A stretch of 64,000 nt of DNA. Source: CBDCRK01 sp965220955 (GTDB taxonomy: Bacteria > Desulfobacterota > Binatia > Bin18 > CBDCRK01). Both the position numbers and the translations under genes were made by a program. The stretch spans positions 31,684 through 95,683 of the forward strand of contig CBDCRK010000011.1 of the NCBI GenBank assembly GCA_965220955.1, written 5' to 3'. Position 1 is the stretch's first letter, and each line of letters starts with the position of its first letter. Below the pieces are notes generated by a model. The model was not told the origin of the DNA, ran no database searches, and was given only the letters and a program-made list of their open reading frames with translations. Below, piece by piece: positions 1 through 14,764 of this stretch.

Positions 1-344
1 GACTGGATCTTCTCGCCAGCAAAGGTATAGAAGTTGAGATTGTTCATGGTGATAGGCTGCCCGTCCTTGGTCTTGCCCTCTAAGTGAAGTGGGGCCACCA
101 CCTTATCTCCTTCGATGACAATATCCGTGGGTCTGGCGCTGTAATCAACCAGATTGGCGGTCAGATTCTGGTAAAAGGCGCGCAAGGCAGCTTTGCCTTT
201 AATGCCGCTTTCTGTCAGTGGATGGATCACAATGGCGTGGTCGTGAAACAATTCCAGGATGCCTTCCACCTCTCCTTGAGTGACTCGTTGAAAATAGGCA
301 CGGACGACTTCTTCTTTGTGTTGTTCTGCCGGTCCTCTAGGCAT
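1..344 (-). CDS. SnoaL/NTF2-like protein, 3' end cut by window edge
   Basis: The visible 114 residues run from an ATG at 344 off the left edge. The protein begins MPRGPAEQHKEEVVRAYFQ and has the helix-rich start and the F(H)DHAIVIHPLTESGIKGKAA pattern of small NTF2-like (SnoaL/ketosteroid isomerase-like) alpha+beta barrel proteins, which bind or isomerise small hydrophobic molecules. A GGAGGG Shine-Dalgarno sequence lies just before the ATG. It sits 16 bases downstream of the PEP mutase-like gene on the same strand, so the two are probably cotranscribed. Substrate is unknown; the family call is from overall pattern only. Confidence 0.72.
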   Translation of the reverse strand, partial: MPRGPAEQHKEEVVRAYFQRVTQGEVEGILELFHDHAIVIHPLTESGIKGKAALRAFYQNLTANLVDYSARPTDIVIEGDKVVAPLHLEGKTKDGQPITMNNLNFYTFAGEKIQ

Positions 345-360
345 GGCTCCCTCCTTTGGT

Positions 361-1215
361 CTAAACAATTCGGTACTTCTCGGCCAGCTGTGTGGCTTCC
401 ACTGTACCAATAAACTCGTTGAACTCTTGAAACGTACAGGTCCGTTGTTGATAGTTGGGGATGGTGCCGGTCTCTTTCAGGTCCTTGACCATATCGCGGA
501 TGGCTTTGTAAGCAATAAACAAGGACTGCACAGGATAGATGGCCACTTTCAGCCCCTGGCGTTCTAACTCTTCTTTGGGCGTATCAATCACCACATTGAA
601 CAGTGGGGCTGGCAGGGCGTCTGCCACCTTCTTAGTGTCTTGGGTTTTGAGGTAGGTGACAAAGAGGAGGTCGGCCCCGGCCTCGGCGTAGGCCTGAGCA
701 CGCTCCAAGGCATCGTCCATCGAGGTTACCCCCAAAGCCTCGGTGCGAGCAATAATAACAAAGTCGGGATCGGTACGGGCGTCTGCCGCAGCTTTGATCT
801 TTTCTATGGCTACCTCTTTGGCAAAAAGCCGGTCGCGGTGACCAACAAAGTGTTTACCAGGGATCATGTCTTCCAAGTGTACCGCAGCCAGCCCGGCCTG
901 CTCACACAGACGGATAGTACGTTGCACACTTAACGGTGTTCCCCCGCCGTCATCCATGTCCGAGATGATAGGGATATCCACCGCCGCAGCCACATGACGG
1001 GCCTGGGTCAGGAGTTCGGTCATGGTAATAAGCGAATGGTCTGGAATGCCAAGCAGGCTTGCCGAGGAGGCAAATCCGCCCAAATAGACGGCCTGAAACC
1101 CCTCTTGCTCAACAATTTTGGCGCTCATCACGTCATGGGCTCCTGGAGCAACGAGCAGGCCCGGTTCTTTTAACAACTGCCGCAGTCGAGCAGTTCCTTT
1201 CATGTCTCCTTTCAT
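361..1215 (-). CDS. Isocitrate lyase/PEP mutase family protein
   Basis: This 284-residue TIM-barrel protein resembles oxaloacetate decarboxylase, methylisocitrate lyase and PEP mutase enzymes, which make or break C-C or C-P bonds next to a carboxylate with Mg2+. The N-terminus carries LLVAPGAHDVMSAKIVEQEG and GFQAVYLGG, typical of the family. The usual metal-binding DxDxGxG appears as SDMDDGGGTP, the VHLED strand follows, and the usual KKCGH loop reads PGKHFVGH, so catalytic chemistry may differ from classical members. The start at 1215 has GGAGG seven bases upstream; a second in-frame ATG at 1203 has poorer spacing. It lies just upstream of the NTF2-like gene. Confidence 0.88.
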   Translation of the reverse strand: MKGDMKGTARLRQLLKEPGLLVAPGAHDVMSAKIVEQEGFQAVYLGGFASSASLLGIPDHSLITMTELLTQARHVAAAVDIPIISDMDDGGGTPLSVQRTIRLCEQAGLAAVHLEDMIPGKHFVGHRDRLFAKEVAIEKIKAAADARTDPDFVIIARTEALGVTSMDDALERAQAYAEAGADLLFVTYLKTQDTKKVADALPAPLFNVVIDTPKEELERQGLKVAIYPVQSLFIAYKAIRDMVKDLKETGTIPNYQQRTCTFQEFNEFIGTVEATQLAEKYRIV

Positions 1216-1301
1216 GTCAAGGTCCTCCTTTTTTTGGTCCTATTTTGTTGCAAGATTCTGGGGCTGCCTAGTCTTGTCAGGCTCGTTCTAGAGAGGAAAC
1301 C

Positions 1302-1910
1302 TCAGGGAAAAAGTAAGCGGACGGCAACAGCAAAGCCCGGCAGGGCCCGGGAACGAAGAGTTCGGCTTGCACTATAGCGTGTTCCAGAAGTATATTTCAT
1401 TCTGACCAGACGGAATACCACCACCTCACGGCGATCAGGGTCAGCCAGCCAGTATTCCTCTACCTCGTTGGCTTCGTAGAGCCGTTTTTTCTCCAAACGG
1501 TCACGCCGGGCTGTAGACGGGGAAAGAATTTCCACCACAAGCGTTGGTACAATCCTAAGAAACTGCCCCCGCCGAACCTGTGGCCCTTTAGCCCAGCGAT
1601 CATGTGAGATAAATGAGACATCGGGCTCAAGGGTTTCGCCAGAAGGCAAATCATAGCCTGTACTAGAGCCAAAGATCCGCCCCAGATCGTGTTCCTCAGT
1701 AAAGTTCCCCAGAAGACGAACAATTCTGGCCTCGACCTCTCCATGACCCCAACCTGCCGGGGGTGTCATCACAATCCTTCCATCGATGAGTTCATAGCGG
1801 TTAATATCCGTTAGTGGGCGGCGTTCTACCCAGCATTTAAACTCACCCTGGGTGAAGGTTTCGGTAGAGATAAAAGTGGTGGACCGACCCGTGGTCTTGA
1901 CTATTCCCAT
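1302..1910 (-). CDS. Uma2 family (DUF820) putative endonuclease
   Basis: The protein has the Uma2/DUF820 layout with a PD-(D/E)XK-type fold: RYELIDGRIVMTPP near the N-terminus, then LEPDVSFIS, then PTLVVEILSPSTARRDR and KKRLYEANEVEEYWLADP. The Asp of EPDVSF and the Glu of VVEILSPS are the expected metal-binding positions. The biological role of this abundant family is not established. The reading frame opens further upstream, but the ATG at 1910 has AAGGA nine bases before it and gives a typical ~200-residue product. It is convergent with nothing and stands alone between two larger genes. Confidence 0.85.
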   Translation of the reverse strand: MGIVKTTGRSTTFISTETFTQGEFKCWVERRPLTDINRYELIDGRIVMTPPAGWGHGEVEARIVRLLGNFTEEHDLGRIFGSSTGYDLPSGETLEPDVSFISHDRWAKGPQVRRGQFLRIVPTLVVEILSPSTARRDRLEKKRLYEANEVEEYWLADPDRREVVVFRLVRMKYTSGTRYSASRTLRSRALPGFAVAVRLLFP

Positions 1911-2040
1911 TAGACACTTTCCTTCTTGTGCCATTCCTGTGAAACTTGTCCCTGAGAAATCAAGGATCAGGAATCTATTCGCCCCCCACATTTCTGGATT
2001 CCCGCTTGCGCGGGAATGACAGAACGAGAGTAGATTTAGA

Positions 2041-7704
<5,664 letters not shown>

Positions 7705-8328
7705 TTGTTTCCTCCTAATGGTCAGACGTATCAACAGAGAGAAATTTTTGGCTCTCTGATATTTTCCGTGGAAATGCGTGTCTCTACACTATATATTGTG
7801 CTACCATATCTATCCTGTCTATATATAGTAGTACTCCAGGGCAAGTATCAAAGAAGAAAATTTTTCCTGTCTACAGAGAAAGGGATATTGTCCCTCCCTC
7901 TTATAACCAGGGAAGAAGGAGGTGTCTAGAGAAGTGGTTTGTTCTTCGGCAGCCGATCAGTAGGGTGCGCTACGTGTACGAATCAAGTGAAGCCTCCCTC
8001 TTTTCGTGTGCCCGGCACACGCTACGACTGTAGGGCAGGCAAGGGGATACCCGCTCTTGAGCCCAGAGACCTCGGCTGTTATAGTTTAGTTATCCCTAAA
8101 CGACTCAATCTAAATCGAACCACATAAGATTGGTGCAGAAGGTCCGGGCCTCTGTGGTAGGGGCGAATCTCGTATTTGCCCTGTTATAGAGGTCCCTCAC
8201 CTGGGGCGATCACCAGGGTCGCCGATCGCGGACCGCCCCTACATTAGTGTACTAATGTCCTGTGGTCTGATTTAGAAGGGAGGCCAGTGGGCCCCCTTTG
8301 TATTTGTGCTGATAGGAAAATATCTCTA
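7705..8328. other. Divergent intergenic region between uvrA and typA
   Basis: This gap of about 620 bases separates two divergent genes, so it must hold both promoters. The uvrA-proximal part (about 7745-7860) is AT-rich with runs such as CTATATATAGTAG, consistent with promoter DNA, but I cannot assign boxes. No convincing gene is visible. The typA-proximal part holds a MITE-like element listed separately. I see no clear LexA operator. Confidence 0.5.
8157..8242. repeat. MITE-like element with GTAGGGGCG terminal inverted repeats
   Basis: An 86-bp element begins GTAGGGGCG (8157-8165) and ends with its reverse complement CGCCCCTAC (8234-8242). Inside it reads CGAATCTCGTATTTGCC and a GATCACC..GGCGATC-like core. 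The same termini and the phrase GGCGAATACGAGATTCGCCCC occur at 29241-29330, and a partial copy lies at 21250-21285. It has no coding capacity, so it would be a non-autonomous miniature element. No flanking target duplication was verified. Confidence 0.65.
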
Positions 8329-10164
8329 ATGACAAGGCACGCTAAATCAAGCCGGCGAGAAAATATCCGTAACCTTGCCATTATTGCCCACGTGGACCAT
8401 GGCAAGACTACCCTGGTCGATGCCATGTTGCACCAGAGCGGCATCTTCCGCGCCAACGAGAGGGTGGTGGAGCGGGTCATGGATTCCTTTGCCTTGGAAC
8501 GTGAGCGCGGCATCACTATGTTAGCCAAGAACACGACCATTGAGTATGCTGGCGTCAAGATCAACATTGTTGATACCCCCGGCCATGCTGACTTTGGCGG
8601 CGAGGTGGAACGCACCCTGGCTATGGTCGATGGAGTTATTCTTCTGGTGGACGCTTCTGAAGGGCCTCTGCCGCAAACTCGCTTTGTGTTAAAAAAGGCC
8701 CTGGATCTGGCACTGCCGCCCATAGTTTGCATTAACAAGATTGATCGCTCAGATGCCCGTATCAGTGAGGTGCTGGATGAGATCTATGGTTTATTTATTG
8801 ATCTTGATGCCAGCGAAGCGCAACTAGACTTCCCCGTAGTCTATACCAACGCCCGTGCTGGTACCGCAACCCGTGACTTACAAGAGCCCGCCGACAGCCT
8901 GCGACCCCTGTTTAATCTGATTATCCAGGCGCTTCCGGGGCCGCTAGTTGATCCCGTAGCGCCAACACAATTCCAGGTTAATAACCTGGACTACAACGAC
9001 TATCTTGGCCGCTTGGCGATTGGACGAGTTAACCATGGTATATTGCAGACCGGCGGATTTTATACTCTCTGCCGGGCCGCTGGCACCCAACAGCCAGTTA
9101 AAGTCACACAGATTTTCGGCTGGCACGGGTTGAAACGCATCGAACTCGATACTGCCCAGGCAGGGACCATTGTTGCGGTGGCGGGAATCGAAGACATCTA
9201 TATTGGTGATACCATTGCTGACAGAGAGCAGCCGCAACCGCTACCGGCTATCCGTGTGGATGAACCCACCATCACCATGATCTTTAGCGTTAACACGTCT
9301 CCTTGGGCTGGTCGGGAGGGAGAATTTGTCACTTCTCGTAAGTTGCGGGAACGGCTCATGGTGGAGCAGCGCTGGAACGTAAGCCTGCGAATCGAGGAGA
9401 CCGATTCCCCGGATGCCTTGTGCGTCACCGGCCGGGGTGAGCTGCAACTCGCCGTTCTCATCGAGACCATGCGCAGGGAAGGATACGAACTGGCAGTTTC
9501 CCGGCCAACGGTGGTAACGCGCCAGATCAATGGTACCATGCACGAGCCAGTGGAGCTGCTGGTGATTGACATTCCCGAGGATTATATTGGGGTAGTCACA
9601 CAGCTCCTGGGGATACGACGGGGCAAGATGATCAAAATGATCCATGCTGGTTCCGGACGTGTACGCCTTGAGTTCTCGGTCCCCTCGCGCGGTTTGATCG
9701 GATTCCGCTCTCGCTTTCTTACTGATACTCGGGGGACTGGAATTATGAACACTTTGTTCGATGGCTGGGCACCCTGGTATGGGCAGATCCAGGGTCGCAC
9801 TAACGGCGCTATGGTGGCGGATCGCGAGGGCGAGGCAACTCCCTATGCCATCTTTCATATCCAGGAACGGGGGCTCCTCTTTATTGCGCCGGGCACACGC
9901 GTGTACGAAGGCATGGTTATCGGTGAGTACTCACGCGATACGAATCTCAACGTCAATATCTGCCGCGAGAAGAAACTGACAAATGTACGCGCCGCCGGCC
10001 GCGATGAGAATATCATCATTACGCCCCACCGTCAGATGGGACTAGAAGAAGGGAGTGAGTGGATTGGCGAGGACGAACTGATGGAAGTAACACCCCAATC
10101 GATCCGGCTACGCAAAACCGTCCTCAAGCAAGTTGAGCGACCGAAGCAGAAACAAGATGTTTAA
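8329..10164 (+). CDS. typA: Ribosome-binding GTPase TypA/BipA
   Basis: TypA/BipA is an EF-G-like translational GTPase that binds the 70S ribosome and helps subunit assembly and stress adaptation. The G1 motif HVDHGKTT, switch II DTPGHADFGGEVER, the G4 NKID and the C-terminal BipA-specific region (VPSRGLIGFRSRFLTDTRGTG, RAAGRDENIIITPHR) are all visible. The 611-residue length is normal. The ATG at 8329 is chosen because NIRNLAIIAHVDHGKTT should lie near the N-terminus; an in-frame GTG at 8287 would add an unlikely extension. It is monocistronic and faces an MFS gene. Confidence 0.96.
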   Translation: MTRHAKSSRRENIRNLAIIAHVDHGKTTLVDAMLHQSGIFRANERVVERVMDSFALERERGITMLAKNTTIEYAGVKINIVDTPGHADFGGEVERTLAMVDGVILLVDASEGPLPQTRFVLKKALDLALPPIVCINKIDRSDARISEVLDEIYGLFIDLDASEAQLDFPVVYTNARAGTATRDLQEPADSLRPLFNLIIQALPGPLVDPVAPTQFQVNNLDYNDYLGRLAIGRVNHGILQTGGFYTLCRAAGTQQPVKVTQIFGWHGLKRIELDTAQAGTIVAVAGIEDIYIGDTIADREQPQPLPAIRVDEPTITMIFSVNTSPWAGREGEFVTSRKLRERLMVEQRWNVSLRIEETDSPDALCVTGRGELQLAVLIETMRREGYELAVSRPTVVTRQINGTMHEPVELLVIDIPEDYIGVVTQLLGIRRGKMIKMIHAGSGRVRLEFSVPSRGLIGFRSRFLTDTRGTGIMNTLFDGWAPWYGQIQGRTNGAMVADREGEATPYAIFHIQERGLLFIAPGTRVYEGMVIGEYSRDTNLNVNICREKKLTNVRAAGRDENIIITPHRQMGLEEGSEWIGEDELMEVTPQSIRLRKTVLKQVERPKQKQDV

Positions 10165-10270
10165 GCGTTCTGTGGTATTTTCTACATACTTTCGTCCAAG
10201 TTGCGGGCTGAAGAAGAAGCGCTCGCTTTTCGCCTCTATCCCACTACTCGTGCTGGGTTCGTCCACTCGC

Positions 10271-11602
10271 TTAGGTCTCCTGTTCAAGCTCAATGACCGA
10301 GCCGAGAGTGACAACTGAACGGGCGGTACCCAGCTCTGGAGCCGCTAAGGCAGCACCTGCGCCTACAAGGAGTACCCCGATAGAGGCCACAAACGCCCAG
10401 TAGTAACTTCCCGTGTTATCGTAAATGGCACCGGCTATGACCGGTCCCAGAGCTCCCCCGATGCAGAGTATCACTGTGCCCAGCACGCCGGCAATGGTCC
10501 CAAAAGACCGTCGGCCAAAATCGTGGCTGACCGTCAAGGGCCAGAGCACAACCATCCCACCGAAGCCTAGGCCGAAGAGCGGAACGAACAGCGCCAGGAC
10601 CCAAAAGCCGAATACATTCAGACCCAGCACTAATCCGATGCCCACCGCCTGCATGAGCAGGCAGACCGCCAAAATATGGTGGGGATGAGGAAAATGTTCA
10701 CTTGCCCAACCAGCCGCAAACCGCCCGCCCATGCTCATGCCCAAGGTCACCCCGGCAAGCGTCGAGGCCAACTCCAGGCTCAGCCCGGCATCTTGCAGAT
10801 ATGCGACCTGATGCGTGTTCATGGCTGTAGCGGCCATCAGCCCCAGACAAAAGGCTACCCCCAACAGCCAGAAGGTCAGTGTGGACAGCGCCTCTCTGAG
10901 CGTCCAGTCTCTGGAGTCCTGCTCTTGCTCCTGGCCTGCCTCCACCGCATCTCCAGCAGGACTGGCCTGCCCGAGCGGCCTCAGCCCCTTTTCCTCCGGT
11001 GTCTCGACAAGAAAAAACCAAACCAGCGGGAGCATCACGCCCAGGGATAGTGCGGCTAACCCCTGGTAGGCGACCCGCCAGCTGTATTCAGCGATCAAAA
11101 AACCGGCCAGTGGGACCAGCACGAGCCCGCCGCCGCTCGTACCGACCAGGGCAATGCCCATTGCCAGACCTCTTTTGGCCACAAACCATTGGGTAATGAC
11201 CTTGCCCACGGGCATGGGTCCTATCCCCGCCAGACCTACACCCAAAAACAGGTACAAGGCATAAAAGGTGGTGAGGCTGTGCACCGCGCTGAGGAGTGCC
11301 AGCGCTACACCATCGATGAGCGCACTCAGCAGAAAGACCCATCTGGCGCCGACGTGATCGATGAGCCAACCCCACAAGGGCAATACCAGGCCAGCGACGA
11401 GCAGATACAGGGAGAAGGCACCGGCAGTCTCGGCCCGTGACCAGCCAAAGTCTTCTGTGAGCGGCTTGAGAAAGGTCGAGAAAGTATAGGTGAACCCACC
11501 GTCGATAATGGAGATGAAAAACAGGATGCCGACAATAACCCAGCCGTAGAAGAAGCGTTCGCTTCTGGCTGTTCTCCCGCTATCCGTACTGTGTTCGTTC
11601 AT
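10271..11602 (-). CDS. MFS transporter (oxalate/formate antiporter-like)
   Basis: This protein of about 443 residues has twelve predicted membrane segments in two halves with a hydrophilic loop around the middle (EEKGLRPLGQASPAGDAVEA). The sequence RFFYGWVIVGILFFISIIDGG opening, the DHVGARWVF loop after TM2 and SWRVAYQGLA are typical of the OFA/monocarboxylate-porter branch of the major facilitator superfamily, which moves organic anions across the inner membrane. The ATG at 11602 is preferred over a TTG at 11650. Its substrate cannot be read from sequence. A second, related MFS protein lies at 42.9-44.2 kb. Confidence 0.85.
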   Translation of the reverse strand: MNEHSTDSGRTARSERFFYGWVIVGILFFISIIDGGFTYTFSTFLKPLTEDFGWSRAETAGAFSLYLLVAGLVLPLWGWLIDHVGARWVFLLSALIDGVALALLSAVHSLTTFYALYLFLGVGLAGIGPMPVGKVITQWFVAKRGLAMGIALVGTSGGGLVLVPLAGFLIAEYSWRVAYQGLAALSLGVMLPLVWFFLVETPEEKGLRPLGQASPAGDAVEAGQEQEQDSRDWTLREALSTLTFWLLGVAFCLGLMAATAMNTHQVAYLQDAGLSLELASTLAGVTLGMSMGGRFAAGWASEHFPHPHHILAVCLLMQAVGIGLVLGLNVFGFWVLALFVPLFGLGFGGMVVLWPLTVSHDFGRRSFGTIAGVLGTVILCIGGALGPVIAGAIYDNTGSYYWAFVASIGVLLVGAGAALAAPELGTARSVVTLGSVIELEQET

Positions 11603-12022
11603 AATACACTTCAGACAACTTTCTCGGTGTCGTTTTGTACCGGCGGACAAGCCGCCAGTGGCACCTCTCTTCCTTCCGTTGCCCCACAGGTCCTCTGAGC
11701 CTGCAATAAGGACCCAGTTGCTCTCCTCAGCCGAGATTAGACAGAGGATGAGCTATGATGTCAATCTGAGGTGACAAGAAAGAATTCTGGCCTACCTAAG
11801 AAGGAGCGATGAGAGCGGGAATGGAAGCTTATCCCTGGCCGCACACTAGCGGCGGGAAAGTCTAATCCCAGCAACAACTGTCAAGGGAGAGAGGGACTTC
11901 TGCTGAAACCTATTTTCTTATACTCCGGGAAGGCGTAGGATGCCGTTACGCTGAGAAAAAGAAGAGACATGCCGTCTCCAGTTGACCCGGGGACGGCTCA
12001 TTAACCTAAGGAGGGTCGCATT
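11603..12022. other. Divergent intergenic region
   Basis: About 420 bases between the divergent MFS and amidohydrolase genes. It should contain both promoters. I see no gene, no strong hairpin and no recognisable operator here. AAGGAGG at 12008-12014 is the ribosome-binding site of the amidohydrolase gene. Confidence 0.4.
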
Positions 12023-13129
12023 ATGGCGGAGTATCGTATCTTTTCAGCAGACTCCCATTTCGTGGAGCCACCCACAATGTGGGCGGAGCGGATGGATGTC
12101 AAGTTTCGGGACCGAGCCCCGCGCACCATCCGGGGGCATGAGGGCAAAGACGGCGAGTTTTTTACCTGTGAAAATATTAACCCGATTCCAGTCTCAGGGT
12201 TTTTTGGCTCGGGCAAGACCGCGGAGGAGTTGCCCGAGCACATCAAGCGGGGCTTTGACGCTGCGCCCAAGAGTGTGTGGGATCCGGCCGGGCGGCTCGA
12301 GGAGCAGGACACCGATGGGGTGAGTGGTGAGGTTCTGTACACCTCGATGGGCATGCCGCTGTTTGGCCTGGATGATGGTGAGCTGCAGAACGCCTGTTTT
12401 CGAGCGTTTAACGACTGGGCGGCCGAGTACTGCAGCTATAACCCCAAGCGGCTGGTTGGCCTGGGAGTGATCTCGCTCGAAGATATTCCCTCAGCGGTCG
12501 CCGAGCTGGAACGCATCGCCAAGAAGGGCTTGCGTGGCGCGCTGATTTGGGGCAGTCCGCCCGACAACAAACCCTATAGCTCACCCGACTATGATCCCTT
12601 TTGGGCCGCAGCCCAGGACCTGCAGATACCCTTAAGCCTCCATATCGGGACTGGCCGGAGTGGGGTACAGTTCGACGCGCGCCGGATTCTGCATCTGTAT
12701 ATGAAGGTACCCCAGGAGGTTCAGCTCAGCTTTGCCGATCTGATTGCCGGTGGCGTCCTGGAACGCTTCCCTCGCCTCAAACTTGTGTCGGCAGAAAACG
12801 ATGTGTCCTGGATCCCCCATTTCCTGTATCGGCTGGACCATGCCTACGACCGGCTGCGGTACTTTCAAGGGCTGACCTTGTCGATGTTGCCCAGCGAATA
12901 CATGAGGCGCAATGTGATGGCCACTTTCCAGTTTGAGGGCACCAACGTGGAGTTTACCCGGCAGATCTTTGGGCCAGAGAATATTGCCTGGTCGTCTGAC
13001 TATCCCCACACCGACTCTACCTGGCCGAACTCCCGGGAATTCATTGCTGAGGCGCTCAAGGATGTTCCTGAAAACGGTGTGCAGAAGATAGTTGGCGATA
13101 ATGTCATCAACTTCTACGGCATCAAATAG
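12023..13129 (+). CDS. Amidohydrolase-2 family metal-dependent hydrolase
   Basis: This 368-residue TIM-barrel protein belongs to the amidohydrolase 2 (ACMSD-like) family, which hydrolyses or decarboxylates small carboxylated or ring compounds. Metal-ligand positions are visible: the first strand SADSHFVEPP replaces the usual DxHxH with DSHFVEP, the His of PLSLHIGTGRSG lies in the middle, and the WSSDYPHTDSTWP Asp is near the C-terminus. GLGVISLEDIPSAVAELER and SAENDVSWIPHFLYRLDHA are typical family blocks. AAGGAGG lies eight bases before the ATG. Substrate unknown; it is not in an operon. Confidence 0.88.
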   Translation: MAEYRIFSADSHFVEPPTMWAERMDVKFRDRAPRTIRGHEGKDGEFFTCENINPIPVSGFFGSGKTAEELPEHIKRGFDAAPKSVWDPAGRLEEQDTDGVSGEVLYTSMGMPLFGLDDGELQNACFRAFNDWAAEYCSYNPKRLVGLGVISLEDIPSAVAELERIAKKGLRGALIWGSPPDNKPYSSPDYDPFWAAAQDLQIPLSLHIGTGRSGVQFDARRILHLYMKVPQEVQLSFADLIAGGVLERFPRLKLVSAENDVSWIPHFLYRLDHAYDRLRYFQGLTLSMLPSEYMRRNVMATFQFEGTNVEFTRQIFGPENIAWSSDYPHTDSTWPNSREFIAEALKDVPENGVQKIVGDNVINFYGIK

Positions 13130-13144
13130 AGTCACCTCTTTTTG

Positions 13145-13245
13145 CTCCCTCTCCCGCTGGCGGGAGAGGGTCGGGGTGAGGGTGGAGCCCGATGTCAGAG
13201 CTCGATTCGGCTCCCCCACCCTAGCCCTCTCCCAGAGGGAGAAGG
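13145..13245. repeat. Palindromic CCCTCTCCC..GGGAGAGGG intergenic repeat
   Basis: Right after the amidohydrolase stop, CCCTCTCCCG (13147-13156) and CGGGAGAGGG (13161-13170) form a perfect 10-bp stem with a four-base loop, followed by TCGGGGTGAGGG. A second half (CCCCCACCCTAGCCCTCTCCC AGA GGGAG) mirrors it. This is the common bacterial CTCTCCC/GGGAGAGGG dispersed element. It could end transcription of the upstream gene although no T-run follows. A degenerate relative lies at 16760-16798. Confidence 0.7.
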
Positions 13246-13589
13246 AATTAGAGCCTTCCGAACGCCTCAAGTTGTAACCATGCCAGACACCCCAATGGCT
13301 GGGGGTTCATCCCGAGCGAGCCATAGACTTGGGAGAAGAAGTCCCAGCCTTGCAAGAACACATCGTTGCGGGTGTCAAGCCGCATGTGTAGCCCAGCGTG
13401 CTTGAGCAGCTTGCCTCCTTTTTTCACAAATTCCTCTCTTCTGCCGCCTTGCTTAACGCTGGTGATGGAGGACAACGGGGGAGAATCTGGGTGCAGCAAT
13501 CGCTTGACAACGGCTGTTAATAGCTGACAGTAATGTTTTCGTAGAGGCGTGTACCTTTAATAAACCAACGGAAGGCATGGGGGAAACAA
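13246..13589. other. Intergenic stretch with a possible antisense-strand gene remnant
   Basis: No complete gene is visible. A minus-strand open frame (13248-13499) contains protein-like sequence such as GWDFFSQVYGSLGMNPQPLG, which reads like a fragment of a once-coding region, but I cannot name a family. It lacks a credible start context and runs into the palindromic repeat. Treat it as a possible decayed gene. Confidence 0.3.
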
Positions 13590-14648
13590 TTGCTTGTTCG
13601 AGAAGACTGGGCCCCTGATTTTGTCTTGCCGCGGCAGGGTGGAACGCCAATGCGCTTCTATGGGTGGGCAGGTGGAAGGCCCACGGTTCTTTTCTTCTAT
13701 GCAAGGCACGGGAGCACGGAGTCGTTGGACACTCTTGTCTGGTTCGGGGAAGCACTAAGGAAATGCGTAGCGGAGGCGATATTGATCTTCGCGGTAAACC
13801 AGGACGCGCCTTCCGTAAACGAACAGAATGCTGTCAAGCGCGGGATTTCCTTTCCGATTCTTTCAGACGCAGAAGGTTCGGTTCATTCGTCTTATGGGGT
13901 GGATGCTAGCGGGACGATGACAATTTTTGTCCTTGGCCCCAACCTTCGGGTGATTGATGTGCATCAATTATCAGATCGAGAGTCTTCGATGCAGAGGATC
14001 CTTGCAACCCTGGAGGCGATCCCGCAGTTCGAGCCCGTAGAGGTTGTGATGCAGGCACCGGTGCTCCTGGTTCCGGCAGTGCTCGAAAGGGATTTCTGCG
14101 AGCGTTTGATCGAAGTTTGGAGAACCCAAGGAAACGTTGAGACGGGGGTGGAGCACTCCCGCAAAGGGCACCGTGAGGATACTCTCATGCCTGGCGCCAA
14201 GCGACGGCGAGATCATATTGTGACGGATGAAGAGCTTCTGCGCACGCTCACCTTTCGAGTTGGCCGTCGACTTATGCCGGCGATACACAAGGCGTTCTCG
14301 TTTAGAGCTACGCGATTTGAAGGATTCAAGATTGCTTGCTACGACGCTGCAACGGGGGGATTCTTTCGTGCGCATCGCGACAACCTGAGTCCTTCGACGG
14401 CGCATCGCCGCTTTGCTCTCACTTTGAATCTCAATGAAGGATATGAAGGCGGACATCTGCGGTTTCCAGAATACGGACCCCATCTCTACCGCCCCGGCAC
14501 CGGGGGCGCCCTTGTGTTCTCCGGATCGCTCTTACATGAAGCCCTTGAGGTAACGAGGGGGCAGCGCTTTGTCCTTCTCTCGTTCCTGTTTAGCCAGGAG
14601 GACGTCCGCACCTCGAGGAAAGATAGGGGTAAGGGGTCGGGCTTTTAA
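13590..14648 (+). CDS. Redoxin (AhpC/TSA-like) - 2OG-Fe(II) oxygenase fusion
   Basis: Two domains are joined. The N-terminal ~150 residues look like an AhpC/TSA-type thioredoxin fold (WAPDFVLPRQGG, RPTVLFFYARHG, ISFPILSDAEGSVHSSYGVD), but the usual peroxidatic Cys position is replaced by RHGSTES, so peroxidase activity is doubtful. The C-terminal ~200 residues are a prolyl-4-hydroxylase-like 2-oxoglutarate/Fe(II) dioxygenase: GGFFRAHRDN gives the HxD pair, LLHEALEV the distal His and RGQRFVLLSF the 2OG-binding Arg. The start is a TTG with GGGGGA five bases before it; an upstream start is possible. It stands alone. Confidence 0.78.
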   Translation: MLVREDWAPDFVLPRQGGTPMRFYGWAGGRPTVLFFYARHGSTESLDTLVWFGEALRKCVAEAILIFAVNQDAPSVNEQNAVKRGISFPILSDAEGSVHSSYGVDASGTMTIFVLGPNLRVIDVHQLSDRESSMQRILATLEAIPQFEPVEVVMQAPVLLVPAVLERDFCERLIEVWRTQGNVETGVEHSRKGHREDTLMPGAKRRRDHIVTDEELLRTLTFRVGRRLMPAIHKAFSFRATRFEGFKIACYDAATGGFFRAHRDNLSPSTAHRRFALTLNLNEGYEGGHLRFPEYGPHLYRPGTGGALVFSGSLLHEALEVTRGQRFVLLSFLFSQEDVRTSRKDRGKGSGF

Positions 14649-14764
14649 ATATTGGCAATCCGACTTTCTTGGGATATTCTCCTTCCATGGCTTGCCCTCC
14701 CCGTCTGTTTGCACCTAGGGCCCTCTAGCAGGTCATTGTCCGAGGCAATCAGCGCCAGAAAATC

